64,000 nt of DNA, taken from NCBI RefSeq assembly GCF_900142725.1, contig NZ_FRBW01000004.1:1-64000 (forward strand), given 5' to 3'. Under the pieces are notes generated by a model. It saw only the letters and a program-made list of their open reading frames with translations, was not told where the DNA came from and did not search any database. This stretch comes from Roseibium suaedae (GTDB lineage Bacteria > Pseudomonadota > Alphaproteobacteria > Rhizobiales > Stappiaceae). Both the position numbers and the translations under genes were made by a program. Positions 7,728 through 16,752 of the stretch are shown in pieces (the stretch's first letter is position 1; every line of letters begins with the position of its first letter).

Positions 7728-8643
7728 GAATCAGCCCCTACCCCCTTTGTCCGCTATCCGCGTCTTTGATGCAGCCAGCCGCCATCTGAGCTTTACAAAG
7801 GCTGCGGACGAACTGGGAATGACCCAGGCTGCCGTGAGCTATCAGATCCGCATTCTTGAAGAGAACCTGGGTTTCCAGGTCTTTGTCCGCCTGCCACGGC
7901 GGATCGAACTGACTGAGCGCGGTATCCGGCTCGCACAGCGGGTCACGACCTCATTCGCGGATCTCAGGGAAGCCTTCTCGGAAGTTCGCACCACGACCAC
8001 CTCCCTTTTGACCATCTCCAGCAACACAACCTTTGCAATGCGCTGGCTTTCCCAGCGGATCCATTTCTTTGAGCTGGAATACCCGGATCTGAACGTCCGG
8101 ATCATGCCCTATGGGCCTGCTTCGTCACCGGAGTTCCAGAGCGCGGACGTGGTGCTCTCCGCCTGCTACCCGCCTCCCCAGGACTGGCACAAGGTTGCGC
8201 TGGTGAGAGCCAATTGCACGCCGATGCTGAGCCCGAAGCTTGCGGCGTCCTACGGTCCGATCACAAAGCCGGAAGACCTTCTGAACCTGCCGATCATCGA
8301 TGCGCATGATCCCTGGTGGCAGGTCTGGTTCACGGAGGCGGGCCTGCCGAATGTCGACTTCAGCCACCTGCCCTCCTCCCGCATGGGATCACAGGCACTG
8401 GAGGCCAGCAGGGCGATTTCGGGCCAGGGCGTTGCGATCCTGACACCCTATTTCTGCAAGGAATCCCTTGAGCGGGGAGAGCTGCTCCAACCTTTCGACC
8501 AGGTGTCTGACATCGATGGGGAACACTGGTCGCTGAGCTATTCAAAGCTGAATGGCCGGTCCCGGAAGGTGCAACTGTTCCGGGACTGGATGCTGAGCGA
8601 GCTGCGCCGGGATGGCGCCCTGATGGAAATGGCGGAGGCTTGA
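7726..8643 (+). CDS. LysR-family transcription regulator (GcvA-like)
   Basis: This 305-residue LysR protein has an N-terminal winged HTH (about 8-67, with FTKAADELGMTQAAVSYQIR) and a type-2 periplasmic-binding-like effector domain. The HTH wording (LSAIRVFDAASRHLSFTKAA) resembles the GcvA/AmpR branch. I chose the ATG at 7726 because AAGGAG lies at correct spacing; that site is buried in a perfect palindrome. It is divergent from the DUF1127 gene, its most likely target besides itself. The effector is unknown. Confidence 0.9.
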   Translation: MNQPLPPLSAIRVFDAASRHLSFTKAADELGMTQAAVSYQIRILEENLGFQVFVRLPRRIELTERGIRLAQRVTTSFADLREAFSEVRTTTTSLLTISSNTTFAMRWLSQRIHFFELEYPDLNVRIMPYGPASSPEFQSADVVLSACYPPPQDWHKVALVRANCTPMLSPKLAASYGPITKPEDLLNLPIIDAHDPWWQVWFTEAGLPNVDFSHLPSSRMGSQALEASRAISGQGVAILTPYFCKESLERGELLQPFDQVSDIDGEHWSLSYSKLNGRSRKVQLFRDWMLSELRRDGALMEMAEA

Positions 8644-8661
8644 GCCTCCGCCGTCCCTCTG

Positions 8662-9519
8662 TCACTGAGTAAAGACGATCGTCTTGTTGCCGACTATGAT
8701 CACCCGGTTTTCCATGTGGTACTTCACGGCACGGGCCAGAACGCGGGATTCAATGTCGCGGCCGCGGGCCACGAAATCCTGCGCCGACATCGAATGGCTG
8801 ACGCGCTCGGCGTCCTGTTCGATGATCGGCCCTTCGTCCAGATCGGCGGTAACATAATGTGCCGTCGCTCCGATCATCTTCACGCCCCGCTGGTGGGCCT
8901 GATGATAGGGACGTGCGCCCTTGAAGCTCGGCAGGAAGGAGTGGTGAATGTTGATCACCTTGCCGAAGAGACGCTTCGACATGTTGTCGGACAGAACCTG
9001 CATGTAACGGGCAAGAACCACCAGATCCGCATCGGTTTCATGCACCAGCTTGAGCAGACGCTCTTCCTGCTCGGCCTTGTTGTCCTTGTTCACCGGCCAA
9101 TGATGGAAGGGAATGCCCTCATTTTCGGCCGTCCGGGCGCTGTCTTCATGGTTCGACACAATGGCAACGACTTCCGCATCCAGCCAGCCGACCCGGATCT
9201 GATACAGCAAATGCAGCAGGGCGTGGTCGAACTTGGAAACCATGACAATCATGCGCGGGCGGCGCGACATGTCATAGAGGGACGTCTTCATGTCGAAACG
9301 CGAAATGGCAGGAGCAAGTGCACGCTGAAGACTGTCAACGGTCGCGGGCTCCGGCACCAGAATGGCAATACGCATGAAGAAGCGGTTGGTTGCCTGATCC
9401 CAGAACTGATTGCTTTCGGCGATATTCGCGCCGAGATCCGCAAGCTCAGTGGTTACAGCAGCCACGATACCCGGCCGGTCTTCACAAGACAGGGTGAATA
9501 CAAAAAGACGGTCGGACAC
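8662..9519 (-). CDS. purU: Formyltetrahydrofolate deformylase
   Basis: This is a PurU of about 285 residues. It has an N-terminal ACT domain (LSCEDRPGIVAAVTTEL) followed by a formyltransferase-fold domain with INIHHSFLPSFKG and GATAHYV...LDEGPIIEQD, which hold the Asn/His/Asp catalytic set. It hydrolyses 10-formyl-THF to formate and THF and so balances one-carbon pools. I chose the GTG at 9519 because GGAG lies eight bases upstream; an ATG at 9606 would add 29 charged residues not seen in the family. It is convergent with the LysR gene. Confidence 0.93.
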   Translation of the reverse strand: MSDRLFVFTLSCEDRPGIVAAVTTELADLGANIAESNQFWDQATNRFFMRIAILVPEPATVDSLQRALAPAISRFDMKTSLYDMSRRPRMIVMVSKFDHALLHLLYQIRVGWLDAEVVAIVSNHEDSARTAENEGIPFHHWPVNKDNKAEQEERLLKLVHETDADLVVLARYMQVLSDNMSKRLFGKVINIHHSFLPSFKGARPYHQAHQRGVKMIGATAHYVTADLDEGPIIEQDAERVSHSMSAQDFVARGRDIESRVLARAVKYHMENRVIIVGNKTIVFTQ

Positions 9520-9778
9520 TTCTTCTTCTCCATTACCGCGGGGGCCGCGTGCTCGGCGCCTCTCTTCTCCCAGCTGGTGCAGGCAGTCAAGCAAATCAGC
9601 TTTCATGGCTGGTGAGACCGCCCTGCCGGCGGCAGTTATCTGTGGTCAAATATGAACAGAACCCATGAGGATCGCAGCAGATTTGATGCAATTTTAACTA
9701 TGTTTGTCACGACTACCTTAACCAAGACGCGCGAGAGTCTGCCGTGGGAAGGGACTTTTAATCGGAAGGGACCGGGTG

Positions 9779-10165
9779 ATGAGACTCCCCGTCAGAAACC
9801 TCGCGTGCATTCTTGCCGCTTCGCTGCTCCTGTCAGGATGCGCAGGCTGGTTCTCGAGCAGTGACGTCGCCTATCACGACACGCGCTGGTGCGTGCCGGG
9901 CAAGCTGAAGCGGGTTCTCAACCGCGTGGCCGACCGCTACGGCCATGTCACCGTCACCTCGACCAACCGCTGGTGGCTCGAGAACTGGTGGAAGGGTGGC
10001 GCAAGCAGTTCCTACCACCTGAGCTGCGATGCGGTGGATTTCAAGGTCCGGGGCGATCCGAACTCGGTCATTGCCTATCTGAAATCCCAGAAGGATGTGG
10101 GCGGCTATAAATATTACCGCGCCGGCCACTATCACATCGACATCGGCCCGCGTCGGACCTGGTAA
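9779..10165 (+). CDS. Small lipoprotein with M15-type peptidase fold
   Basis: This protein of about 128 residues has a lipoprotein signal (LLLSGC, lipid cysteine near residue 21), followed by SSYHLSCDAVDF and GHYHIDIG. These give the His, Asp and His zinc ligands of the M15 D-Ala-D-Ala carboxypeptidase/DUF882 group. It is likely a periplasmic, membrane-anchored murein peptidase. The gene stands alone between divergent purU and convergent yffB-like genes. The true start is the GTG at 9776 or the ATG at 9779. Confidence 0.82.
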   Translation: MRLPVRNLACILAASLLLSGCAGWFSSSDVAYHDTRWCVPGKLKRVLNRVADRYGHVTVTSTNRWWLENWWKGGASSSYHLSCDAVDFKVRGDPNSVIAYLKSQKDVGGYKYYRAGHYHIDIGPRRTW

Positions 10166-10205
10166 GGCGGGCAGGATCCTGTTCCGCCCCTACCCGATCT
10201 GACCT

Positions 10206-10565
10206 TCAGACGAGTTCGCCCAGCTCCAGCGACATTTCCCAGGCAACCGGATCATAGCCGAGCAGGATCTTGTTCTTCCCTTCGGCAATCGGCCGCTTGA
10301 TGGTGGAGGGATGCTCCAGCATCACTTCGATGGCGGTCTCTGCATTGGTCACACCGTCCTGGGTTTCATCGTCGAGCTTGCGCCAGGTCGTTCCCTTCCG
10401 GTTCAGTACCATTTCCCAGCCGAACTCACTCACGAATTGACGGAGCTTTTCAGCGTCGACGCCGTCCTTCTTGTAGTCGTGGAAACTGTAGGCAACGCCA
10501 GCCTCCTCAAGGAACTTGCGGGCCTTCTTGACCGTATCGCAGTTCTTGATGCCGTAGACCTTCAT
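10206..10565 (-). CDS. ArsC/Spx-like thioredoxin-fold protein (YffB type)
   Basis: This 119-residue protein begins KVYGIKNCDTVKKARKFL, the ArsC/Spx/YffB thioredoxin-like start with a single active-site cysteine at about residue 9. It continues with the conserved IKRPI segment (about 92-96). YffB proteins are thought to be glutathione-dependent thiol reductases rather than true arsenate reductases; no ars genes lie nearby. Its substrate is unknown. Confidence 0.85.
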   Translation of the reverse strand: MKVYGIKNCDTVKKARKFLEEAGVAYSFHDYKKDGVDAEKLRQFVSEFGWEMVLNRKGTTWRKLDDETQDGVTNAETAIEVMLEHPSTIKRPIAEGKNKILLGYDPVAWEMSLELGELV

Positions 10566-10652
10566 GGCAGATCCTTCTCCAGTTTGCGCCCGAATCGGCG
10601 CAAACCTTTGCCTTTCACTCCCAAGGTTTCAACCCCAAAGACGCAGAAGACC

Positions 10653-11999
10653 TCAAACCGCGAGCTTGCCCGGGTTCATCAGGCCGTAAGGATCGGCAAT
10701 CCGCTTGAACTCCGGCTGAGGCGCATCGACTCTTTTCCAGCCGGCATTGTTCAGCACATAGGTGTGGGGGTTCGAGACCTGCGCTCCAAGTTCCTCGATC
10801 CGCGCCATGACCTCGTTCAACCGCTCATCCGATGAGTACTGCACCAGCGGCAGGGCCGAACAGGTCACCCGGCCGAACCGGCGCTGAAACTCCAGATGCA
10901 ACAGAACCTCGTCACCAAATTCCGCAGCCACACGCTCGGCCACTTCCAGATTGGTTTCCGGCGGAAACCGGAGCTGGAGATAGGTGACAGCCGGGTCGCG
11001 CTTCAAGGCATGAAGCGTCGTGTGGTTCCAGGTGTATTCGTAAAGCGGTCCATAAGTTCCATGACCCTCGAATGCGGCCGCCTGCGCGTCCTGAGCCCCG
11101 CGCTCGAAAACGACTTCGCCGTCGAATTGAGCCGCCAAATGGGCCATCGCCCCGGCCTGCGGTTCACTCACCATGATGATCGCCGCCGCCTTTCCTTCCG
11201 GCACCAGCTTGCCCACCCGGCCCAGCTTGGGAGGAATGCGTTGGTCGAAGACGGAAACAAGCTTCTTGGCAATGCCATCTGCCTCGGTAAAGGCCTGTCC
11301 GAAGGCTGCCGCCTTCTTGAAGTCCGGAAAGGCCACGATCCGCTCCGCCCAGGGGTGAGCTGGAGCAAGCGGAACGGTGACGGAGACAATGATGCCATTT
11401 ATGCCATAGGCATGGAGAACCTTGAGCACATCAGGCCCATCCAGCCTGATAAGTTTCGGCTCTTCCTCGATGGTCACCACCTCAACAGCAAGAACGGCTC
11501 CCGGATCCGCCAGCTGGCCCCAGGTGCAGGACCCGGCCCCCGCAGCGCCTCCGGCAACAAATCCACCGATCGTCGCCTGTTTGCGCGTCGACGGATAGAA
11601 CCGGAGTTCCCAGCCCTTGGGCGCCAGCGCCTTGTCAATCTCCAGCATCGTTGCCCCGGCCTCGAACGTGCCAACGCCCGGTGCCACATTCACCACCCGG
11701 TCAAGACCGGCCATGTCGATGACCAGCCCGCCTTCCAGCGGCACTGCCTGCCCGTAATTGCCCGTGCCGCCGCCGCGCACAGTCACAATGCTGCGGGATT
11801 TGGCAGCTGCTGCCGCAACTTGCATCACATCGGCAATCGTCTTGGGCCGCACCACAAGATCCGCCCGGCAGCTCTCCAGCTCCCGTTTCAGAACCGGAGA
11901 GAACCAGAAAAAGTCCCGGCTCTTGAGCTTCAAGGTCGCGGGATCGCTGGCAAGCTCCAGATCCTTCAGGTCGATTTCCAGCTGAGATGTTAGGGACAC
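10653..11999 (-). CDS. FAD-linked oxidase (GlcD-like)
   Basis: This 448-residue protein has a PCMH-type FAD-binding domain (about 45-220) with VVRPKTIADVMQ and VRGGGTGNYGQAVPLEGG, and a C-terminal FAD-oxidase domain. It resembles GlcD/D-lactate dehydrogenase-type flavoproteins that oxidise 2-hydroxy acids. No partner GlcE, GlcF or iron-sulfur gene is adjacent, so the acceptor and substrate are unclear. It is divergent from the cyclase gene, with a 174-bp gap in which I see no clear operator. Confidence 0.85.
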   Translation of the reverse strand: MSLTSQLEIDLKDLELASDPATLKLKSRDFFWFSPVLKRELESCRADLVVRPKTIADVMQVAAAAAKSRSIVTVRGGGTGNYGQAVPLEGGLVIDMAGLDRVVNVAPGVGTFEAGATMLEIDKALAPKGWELRFYPSTRKQATIGGFVAGGAAGAGSCTWGQLADPGAVLAVEVVTIEEEPKLIRLDGPDVLKVLHAYGINGIIVSVTVPLAPAHPWAERIVAFPDFKKAAAFGQAFTEADGIAKKLVSVFDQRIPPKLGRVGKLVPEGKAAAIIMVSEPQAGAMAHLAAQFDGEVVFERGAQDAQAAAFEGHGTYGPLYEYTWNHTTLHALKRDPAVTYLQLRFPPETNLEVAERVAAEFGDEVLLHLEFQRRFGRVTCSALPLVQYSSDERLNEVMARIEELGAQVSNPHTYVLNNAGWKRVDAPQPEFKRIADPYGLMNPGKLAV

Positions 12000-12173
12000 G
12001 GAATGATCTCCAGACGTAGGGCGGGAAGTACCTGCTCCGCAGTAGACTCACAGGAACAGACGTTTGTCGTCCTCTAGAAGCAATCTGCACGCCAAAGGAA
12101 AACCTGAAGGCAGTTTGCGGGAACCTAGTGTATCAAAGACTTGGAACACCAACCAACCCGGAAGCCTTCCTGA

Positions 12174-13919
12174 ATGAGCAAGCAGATCAAGCATCCCCCC
12201 AGCAGCGGTCCTCTGGAGCAACGCATCCGGCTCGCTTCCGGACTTGTTCTGTTTTCATTCGCGCTCATGCATTTCCTCAACCACACGCTGGGCAACCTCT
12301 CCCTGCAGTGGATGGAGCGGGGACTGGAGTTCTTTGGCACCATCTGGTACTCGGCCGCCGGTGCTGTCCTTCTTTACGCAGCACTTCTGACCCATGTCTG
12401 TCTTGCGCTCTGGAAGACGGTGAAGCGCAGAACCTGGCGGATGCCGGTTTGGGAAGCGGCGCAGTTGTTCCTGGGCCTTCTCATTCCTTATGTGCTCATC
12501 AAGCACATCATCGTCACACGCGGCGCGACCCTGCAATTCGGCTCGACCATCGGCTACAAATATGAGCTATTCTCGCTCTGGCCAAGCAGCGCCATCCTTC
12601 AGAGTGGTCTCTTGGTCATCGTCTGGCTGCATGGCTGCATCGGGCTGCACTACTGGCTGAGAATGAAGCCCTGGTACGCCCGCATCCGCACGACGCTTGC
12701 CTGCATTGCTCTCCTGATCCCCATTCTCGCCCTGACTGGCTGGACCTCCGAAGCACGGCGGGTGATCCTCAACGGCCAGGGTTTCACGGCAGAAGGCATT
12801 GCCAGCCATACGGGCCGGACCACAGGACTTCCCTTCCTCACCGTTGAACAGAAGGCAGCTCTCCTTGAACAGGTCGAAATCGTCCGCAACGGCTTCTACC
12901 TGATCGCGCTCGCCATTTTTGTCTTCATGATTGCGCGGCACGTCTACACGGCCTTCTCCCGCAAGATCACCATTCAATATCTCGATGGCCGGACAGTGAA
13001 ATCCGCTCCCGGCCCAACGCTGCTTGAAATCAGCCGGATGAAGAGCATCCCGCACATGTCTGTCTGCGGCGGGCGTGGGCGCTGCTCCACCTGCCGGACG
13101 CTGATCCTGGCCGGGCAATCCCGGCTCGCGCCTCCCAATGCCATCGAGCGGCAGGTCCTCAAGCGGATCGACGCCCGCTCAAATGTGCGCCTTGCCTGCC
13201 AGTTCCGCCCCGTTGACGACATGGTGGTGCGGCCCCTCTTCAATGCCACCCGCCCGCTTGCCCGCGACGGGATCTATGACCGCTACCGCTGGGGTGTGGA
13301 ACAGCCGATCGCCGTCATGTTCATCGACCTGCGCGGCTTTACGTCCCTCAGCGAAGGCAAGCTGCCATTCGACGTGGTTTTCATTTTGAACCGCTACGTG
13401 GATGGCGTCGTCCGCACGGTGCAGAAGGCCGGCGGCATGGTCGACAAGGTCATGGGCGACGGGGTCATGGTGCTCTTCGGCGTGGACAGCAATCTGGCAG
13501 ACGGCGTTTCTTCGGCTCTTGCTGCGATCTCGGCACTGAATGAAGAGCTTGCCCAGGTCAACAAGGACCTGAAGGACCACATCGACAAGCCGCTTCGCAT
13601 TGCCGTCGGCATGCATGCGGGCACAGTCATTCTGGGCCGCATTGGCCTGGAAGGGCGCGGCGGTGTCGCCTCGGGCCTGACCGCTCTGGGCGATGTCGTC
13701 AATGTGGCAAGCCGCCTGGAAGGCGTTGCCAAGGAAGAGAATGTCGTCGCCGCTATTTCTCACGATGTTTTTGAAGCGACCGGCATCTGGCCGGACAAGC
13801 CGGGGACCACCCGGCTCGTGACCGTTCGCGGCCGGCAAGCTCCCCTGGCAGTCGCCTGTGTCGACGATGTTCGCCAGCTCTCCACCCCGGTTCCCATTCC
13901 TCTGGGCAGATCCGCATAA
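12174..13919 (+). CDS. Membrane/2Fe-2S ferredoxin/nucleotide cyclase fusion
   Basis: This 581-residue protein has three parts. Residues about 15-260 hold roughly six membrane helices rich in histidine (His33, His37, His74, His111, His153, His159), recalling b-type cytochrome or succinate-dehydrogenase anchors. Residues about 264-355 are a plant-type 2Fe-2S domain with Cys298, Cys304, Cys307 and Cys342. Residues about 375-560 are a class III adenylate/guanylate cyclase domain with metal aspartates Asp385 (FIDLRGF) and Asp429 (MGDG) and the ALGDVVNVASRLEG segment. It probably makes cAMP or cGMP in response to membrane redox state. The domain calls are direct; haem binding and the signal are inferred. 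Confidence 0.88.
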   Translation: MSKQIKHPPSSGPLEQRIRLASGLVLFSFALMHFLNHTLGNLSLQWMERGLEFFGTIWYSAAGAVLLYAALLTHVCLALWKTVKRRTWRMPVWEAAQLFLGLLIPYVLIKHIIVTRGATLQFGSTIGYKYELFSLWPSSAILQSGLLVIVWLHGCIGLHYWLRMKPWYARIRTTLACIALLIPILALTGWTSEARRVILNGQGFTAEGIASHTGRTTGLPFLTVEQKAALLEQVEIVRNGFYLIALAIFVFMIARHVYTAFSRKITIQYLDGRTVKSAPGPTLLEISRMKSIPHMSVCGGRGRCSTCRTLILAGQSRLAPPNAIERQVLKRIDARSNVRLACQFRPVDDMVVRPLFNATRPLARDGIYDRYRWGVEQPIAVMFIDLRGFTSLSEGKLPFDVVFILNRYVDGVVRTVQKAGGMVDKVMGDGVMVLFGVDSNLADGVSSALAAISALNEELAQVNKDLKDHIDKPLRIAVGMHAGTVILGRIGLEGRGGVASGLTALGDVVNVASRLEGVAKEENVVAAISHDVFEATGIWPDKPGTTRLVTVRGRQAPLAVACVDDVRQLSTPVPIPLGRSA

Positions 13920-14112
13920 TTATCAAGGACATAATCTTGCTCATTCCGATGCGGAAGGATACGAATAATATAAACTCGCCTTGAAACTCCGGCCCATAGC
14001 CGCTCAACTGCCTTCCAGTGGACGGGAATGGATCCGTTGCGGCGCTCACCGGCCGGAATTCCTGTGCGAGGGTGAAAACACCCGGCTAACCGGATCAAGC
14101 ATGTGAGGGGTC

Positions 14113-15699
14113 ATGAGCAAATTCGGAAAGAGTTTTGCCGCAATCTTTGTAGCAGCCAGCGCGCTGGCACCGGCGGCACAGGCCGCAACGCTGAAATTTG
14201 CCTATCAGGGACCACTGACCCAGCTTGATCCGTACAGCCTGAACGAGACGTTCACGCTGTCGATGCTCGGCAACGTCTATGAAGGCCTCATCCGGCGGAA
14301 CGAAAAGCTGGAAATCGAGCCCGCCCTGGCCGAAAGCTGGGAATTGGTTGATCCAACCCGGTGGCGCTTTCATCTGCGCAAGGGTGTGAAATTCCAGAAC
14401 GGCAACGACTTCACCGCCGACGATGTTGTCTTCTCCGTTGACCGCCTGCGTGGCGAAGGGTCTGACCTCACCTCCCGCCTCCCCAAGGACACAAAAGTGG
14501 AAGTGGTCGACGCCCACACAGTCGACTTCGTTCTGTCCTCGCCCAATCCGATCCTTCCCTCGGAATGGGAAACCATGTTCATCATGGACAAGGAATGGAC
14601 TGAAGAACATGACGCGGTGAAGATCACCTCTGCGTCAGACACCACGCCCAATTACGCCAGCCTTCATGCCAATGGTACCGGCCCGTTCAAGGTCACGATG
14701 CATGAGCCCGGCGTTCAGACCACCTTCGAGAAATTCGATGGCTGGTGGGACACGGCAAAGCACAATCTGGACAAGGTGGAATTCACGCCGATCGGTTCCG
14801 ACGCCACCCGCGTTGCAGCGCTGCTGTCTGGCGAGATGGACATGGTCTATCCCGTGCCTGTGCAGGATCTGAAGCGGATCGACGGCAATGGCAGCACCCG
14901 CGTGATGACCGGACCGGAGCTTCGCACGATTTTCCTGGGTATGGATCAGACGCGCGACGAACTGCTCTATTCCAGCGTGAAGGGCAAGAACCCGTTCAAG
15001 GATGTCCGCGTCCGCAAGGCCTTTTATCAGGCCATCGACATTGACGGCATCAGCCAGAAGATCATGCGCGGCATGTCGACGCCCTCGGCGCTGATGATCT
15101 CTCCGCTGCTCTTCTCCCGCTCCGGCGAGTTCCATCGCTATCCGTATGACCCCAAGGCCGCCAAGGCTTTGCTCGAGGACGCGGGCTATCCGGACGGATT
15201 TTCCATCGGCATGGATTGCCCGAATGACCGCTATGTCAACGACGACGCGATCTGTCAGGCGGTCGCCTCCATGCTGGCGCGCATCAATGTGAAGGTGAAT
15301 CTGAACGCCCAGCCCAAGGCGAAGTATTTCGCCCGCATCCTGTATTCGGGCGGCTATGACACATCGTTCTACATGCTCGGCTGGACCCCGCCGTCTTTCG
15401 ACAGCTGGAACATCCTCGCCGATCTGGAAGCCTGCCGGGATGATCAGGGCAATGGCGGCGCCTTCAATATCGGTGGCTATTGCAACCCCAAGGTCGACGA
15501 ACTGGCCAAGCAGATCCTCGTCGAAAACGATCCGAAGACCCGTGACGACCTGATCGCCCAGGCCTTCACGCTCACCCATGAGGACGTTTCCTACATTCCC
15601 CTGCACCAGCAAAGCCTGGCCTGGGGTGTATCCGACAAGCTGACCCTCGCTCAGAGGGCCGACGACCAGTTCCTTTTCCGCTTCGTGACCAAGAACTGA
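14113..15699 (+). CDS. Peptide/opine-type ABC transporter binding protein
   Basis: This 528-residue protein has a cleavable signal peptide (cleavage near APAAQA, about residue 24) and the family-5 solute-binding fold. The early segment TQLDPYSLNETFTLSMLGNVYEGLI matches DppA/OppA-type proteins. It delivers a peptide, opine or similar solute to the downstream permeases. The ATG at 14113 is preceded by GAGGGG. A perfect stem-loop follows the gene, suggesting higher expression of this subunit than of the permeases. The substrate cannot be read from sequence. Confidence 0.92.
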   Translation: MSKFGKSFAAIFVAASALAPAAQAATLKFAYQGPLTQLDPYSLNETFTLSMLGNVYEGLIRRNEKLEIEPALAESWELVDPTRWRFHLRKGVKFQNGNDFTADDVVFSVDRLRGEGSDLTSRLPKDTKVEVVDAHTVDFVLSSPNPILPSEWETMFIMDKEWTEEHDAVKITSASDTTPNYASLHANGTGPFKVTMHEPGVQTTFEKFDGWWDTAKHNLDKVEFTPIGSDATRVAALLSGEMDMVYPVPVQDLKRIDGNGSTRVMTGPELRTIFLGMDQTRDELLYSSVKGKNPFKDVRVRKAFYQAIDIDGISQKIMRGMSTPSALMISPLLFSRSGEFHRYPYDPKAAKALLEDAGYPDGFSIGMDCPNDRYVNDDAICQAVASMLARINVKVNLNAQPKAKYFARILYSGGYDTSFYMLGWTPPSFDSWNILADLEACRDDQGNGGAFNIGGYCNPKVDELAKQILVENDPKTRDDLIAQAFTLTHEDVSYIPLHQQSLAWGVSDKLTLAQRADDQFLFRFVTKN

Positions 15700-15712
15700 G
15701 CCCTTCCGCATT

Positions 15713-15739
15713 GCCGCCTCCGGAGAAACCGGAGGCGGC
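15713..15739 (+). promoter_or_regulatory. Stem-loop between binding protein and permease
   Basis: GCCGCCTCCGG (15713-15723) pairs perfectly with CCGGAGGCGGC (15729-15739) around AGAAA. No U-run follows, so it is more likely an mRNA 3'-end stabiliser or partial attenuator within the operon than a full terminator. Confidence 0.6.
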
Positions 15740-15766
15740 CTCCAGCCACAAGATGCGCAGGTCCCG

Positions 15767-16741
15767 ATGTTAGGCTTTGCCCTCCGCCGCTTTGTTCAGG
15801 CTGTGATCGTCATGTTGGCGGTCGCCTTGATCGCCTTCTCCATGTTTCGCTTCGTGGGGGATCCGGTCAACCAGATGGTGGGGATGGAAACCAGCATCGA
15901 GGCACGCGAGGCCCTGAGGGAAAGGCTCGGACTGAATGATCCGCTTCCGCTTCAGTTCACACGGTTTGTGACCAACGCGGCGCAATTCGATTTTGGGACG
16001 TCCTATCAGTTCCGCCAGCCGGTCGCCGATCTCTTTGCCAAGCGCATTCCTGCAACCCTGGAACTGAGCTTCACCTCGGCCCTCTTCGCGCTTCTGGCCG
16101 GTATCCCGATGGGCATCTATGCCGGGTTGAACCGAGAGTCCTGGCTCTCCAAGCTGTTCCTGTCGGTTTCCCTGATCGGCATTTCCCTGCCGACATTCTT
16201 TATTGGCATACTGCTGATCTTCCTGTTTTCCGTCACGCTTCAGTGGCTGCCGAGTTTCGGGCGGGGCGATGTGGTGGAGATCGGTTCCTGGTGGACCACC
16301 GGTTTCTTGACCGTTTCGGGCCTCAAGGCCCTCATCCTGCCTTCCATCACCCTTGGTCTCTACCAGATGACCCTGATCATGCGGCTGATCCGGGCGGAAA
16401 TGCTGGAAGTCATCCGCACCGACTACATCAAGTTCGCCAGAGCCCGCGGCCTCAGCAACAGGGCCATCTATCTGCGCCACGCCCTGAAGAACACGCTGAT
16501 CCCGGTGATCACCATCACCGGTTTGCAGCTCGGATCGATCATCGCCTTTGCCACTATCACGGAGACCGTGTTCCAGTGGCCTGGCATGGGGCTTCTGTTC
16601 CTTCAGGCAGTTCAGAACGTCGATATACCGGTCATGGCCGCCTATCTGATCCTGACCGCCTTCCTGTTCGTGTCGATCAACTTCATCGTCGACATTCTCT
16701 ATTTCCTCATCGACCCGCGCCTGCGGGTGAAGCAAGCCTGA
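15767..16741 (+). CDS. ABC transporter permease, DppB-like
   Basis: This 324-residue permease has the N-terminal TM helix and ordering typical of DppB/OppB. The inner-membrane EAA motif region reads RARGLSNRAIYLRHALKNTL (about 225-244), which contacts the ATPase. It forms the channel with the next gene product. It lies 67 bp after the binding-protein gene and 11 bp before the second permease. Confidence 0.93.
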   Translation: MLGFALRRFVQAVIVMLAVALIAFSMFRFVGDPVNQMVGMETSIEAREALRERLGLNDPLPLQFTRFVTNAAQFDFGTSYQFRQPVADLFAKRIPATLELSFTSALFALLAGIPMGIYAGLNRESWLSKLFLSVSLIGISLPTFFIGILLIFLFSVTLQWLPSFGRGDVVEIGSWWTTGFLTVSGLKALILPSITLGLYQMTLIMRLIRAEMLEVIRTDYIKFARARGLSNRAIYLRHALKNTLIPVITITGLQLGSIIAFATITETVFQWPGMGLLFLQAVQNVDIPVMAAYLILTAFLFVSINFIVDILYFLIDPRLRVKQA

Positions 16742-16752
16742 CGGAGAGACGC

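Noticed and set aside
10206..10565. True arsenate reductase ArsC
   Set aside because: It has the YffB-like form and there is no arsR, arsB or acr3 nearby; a general thiol-redox role fits better.
10896..11993. A 365-codon plus-strand open frame opposite the FAD oxidase
   Set aside because: It is antisense to a gene with clear FAD-binding motifs. Its translation has low-complexity His/Arg-rich character typical of GC-rich shadows.
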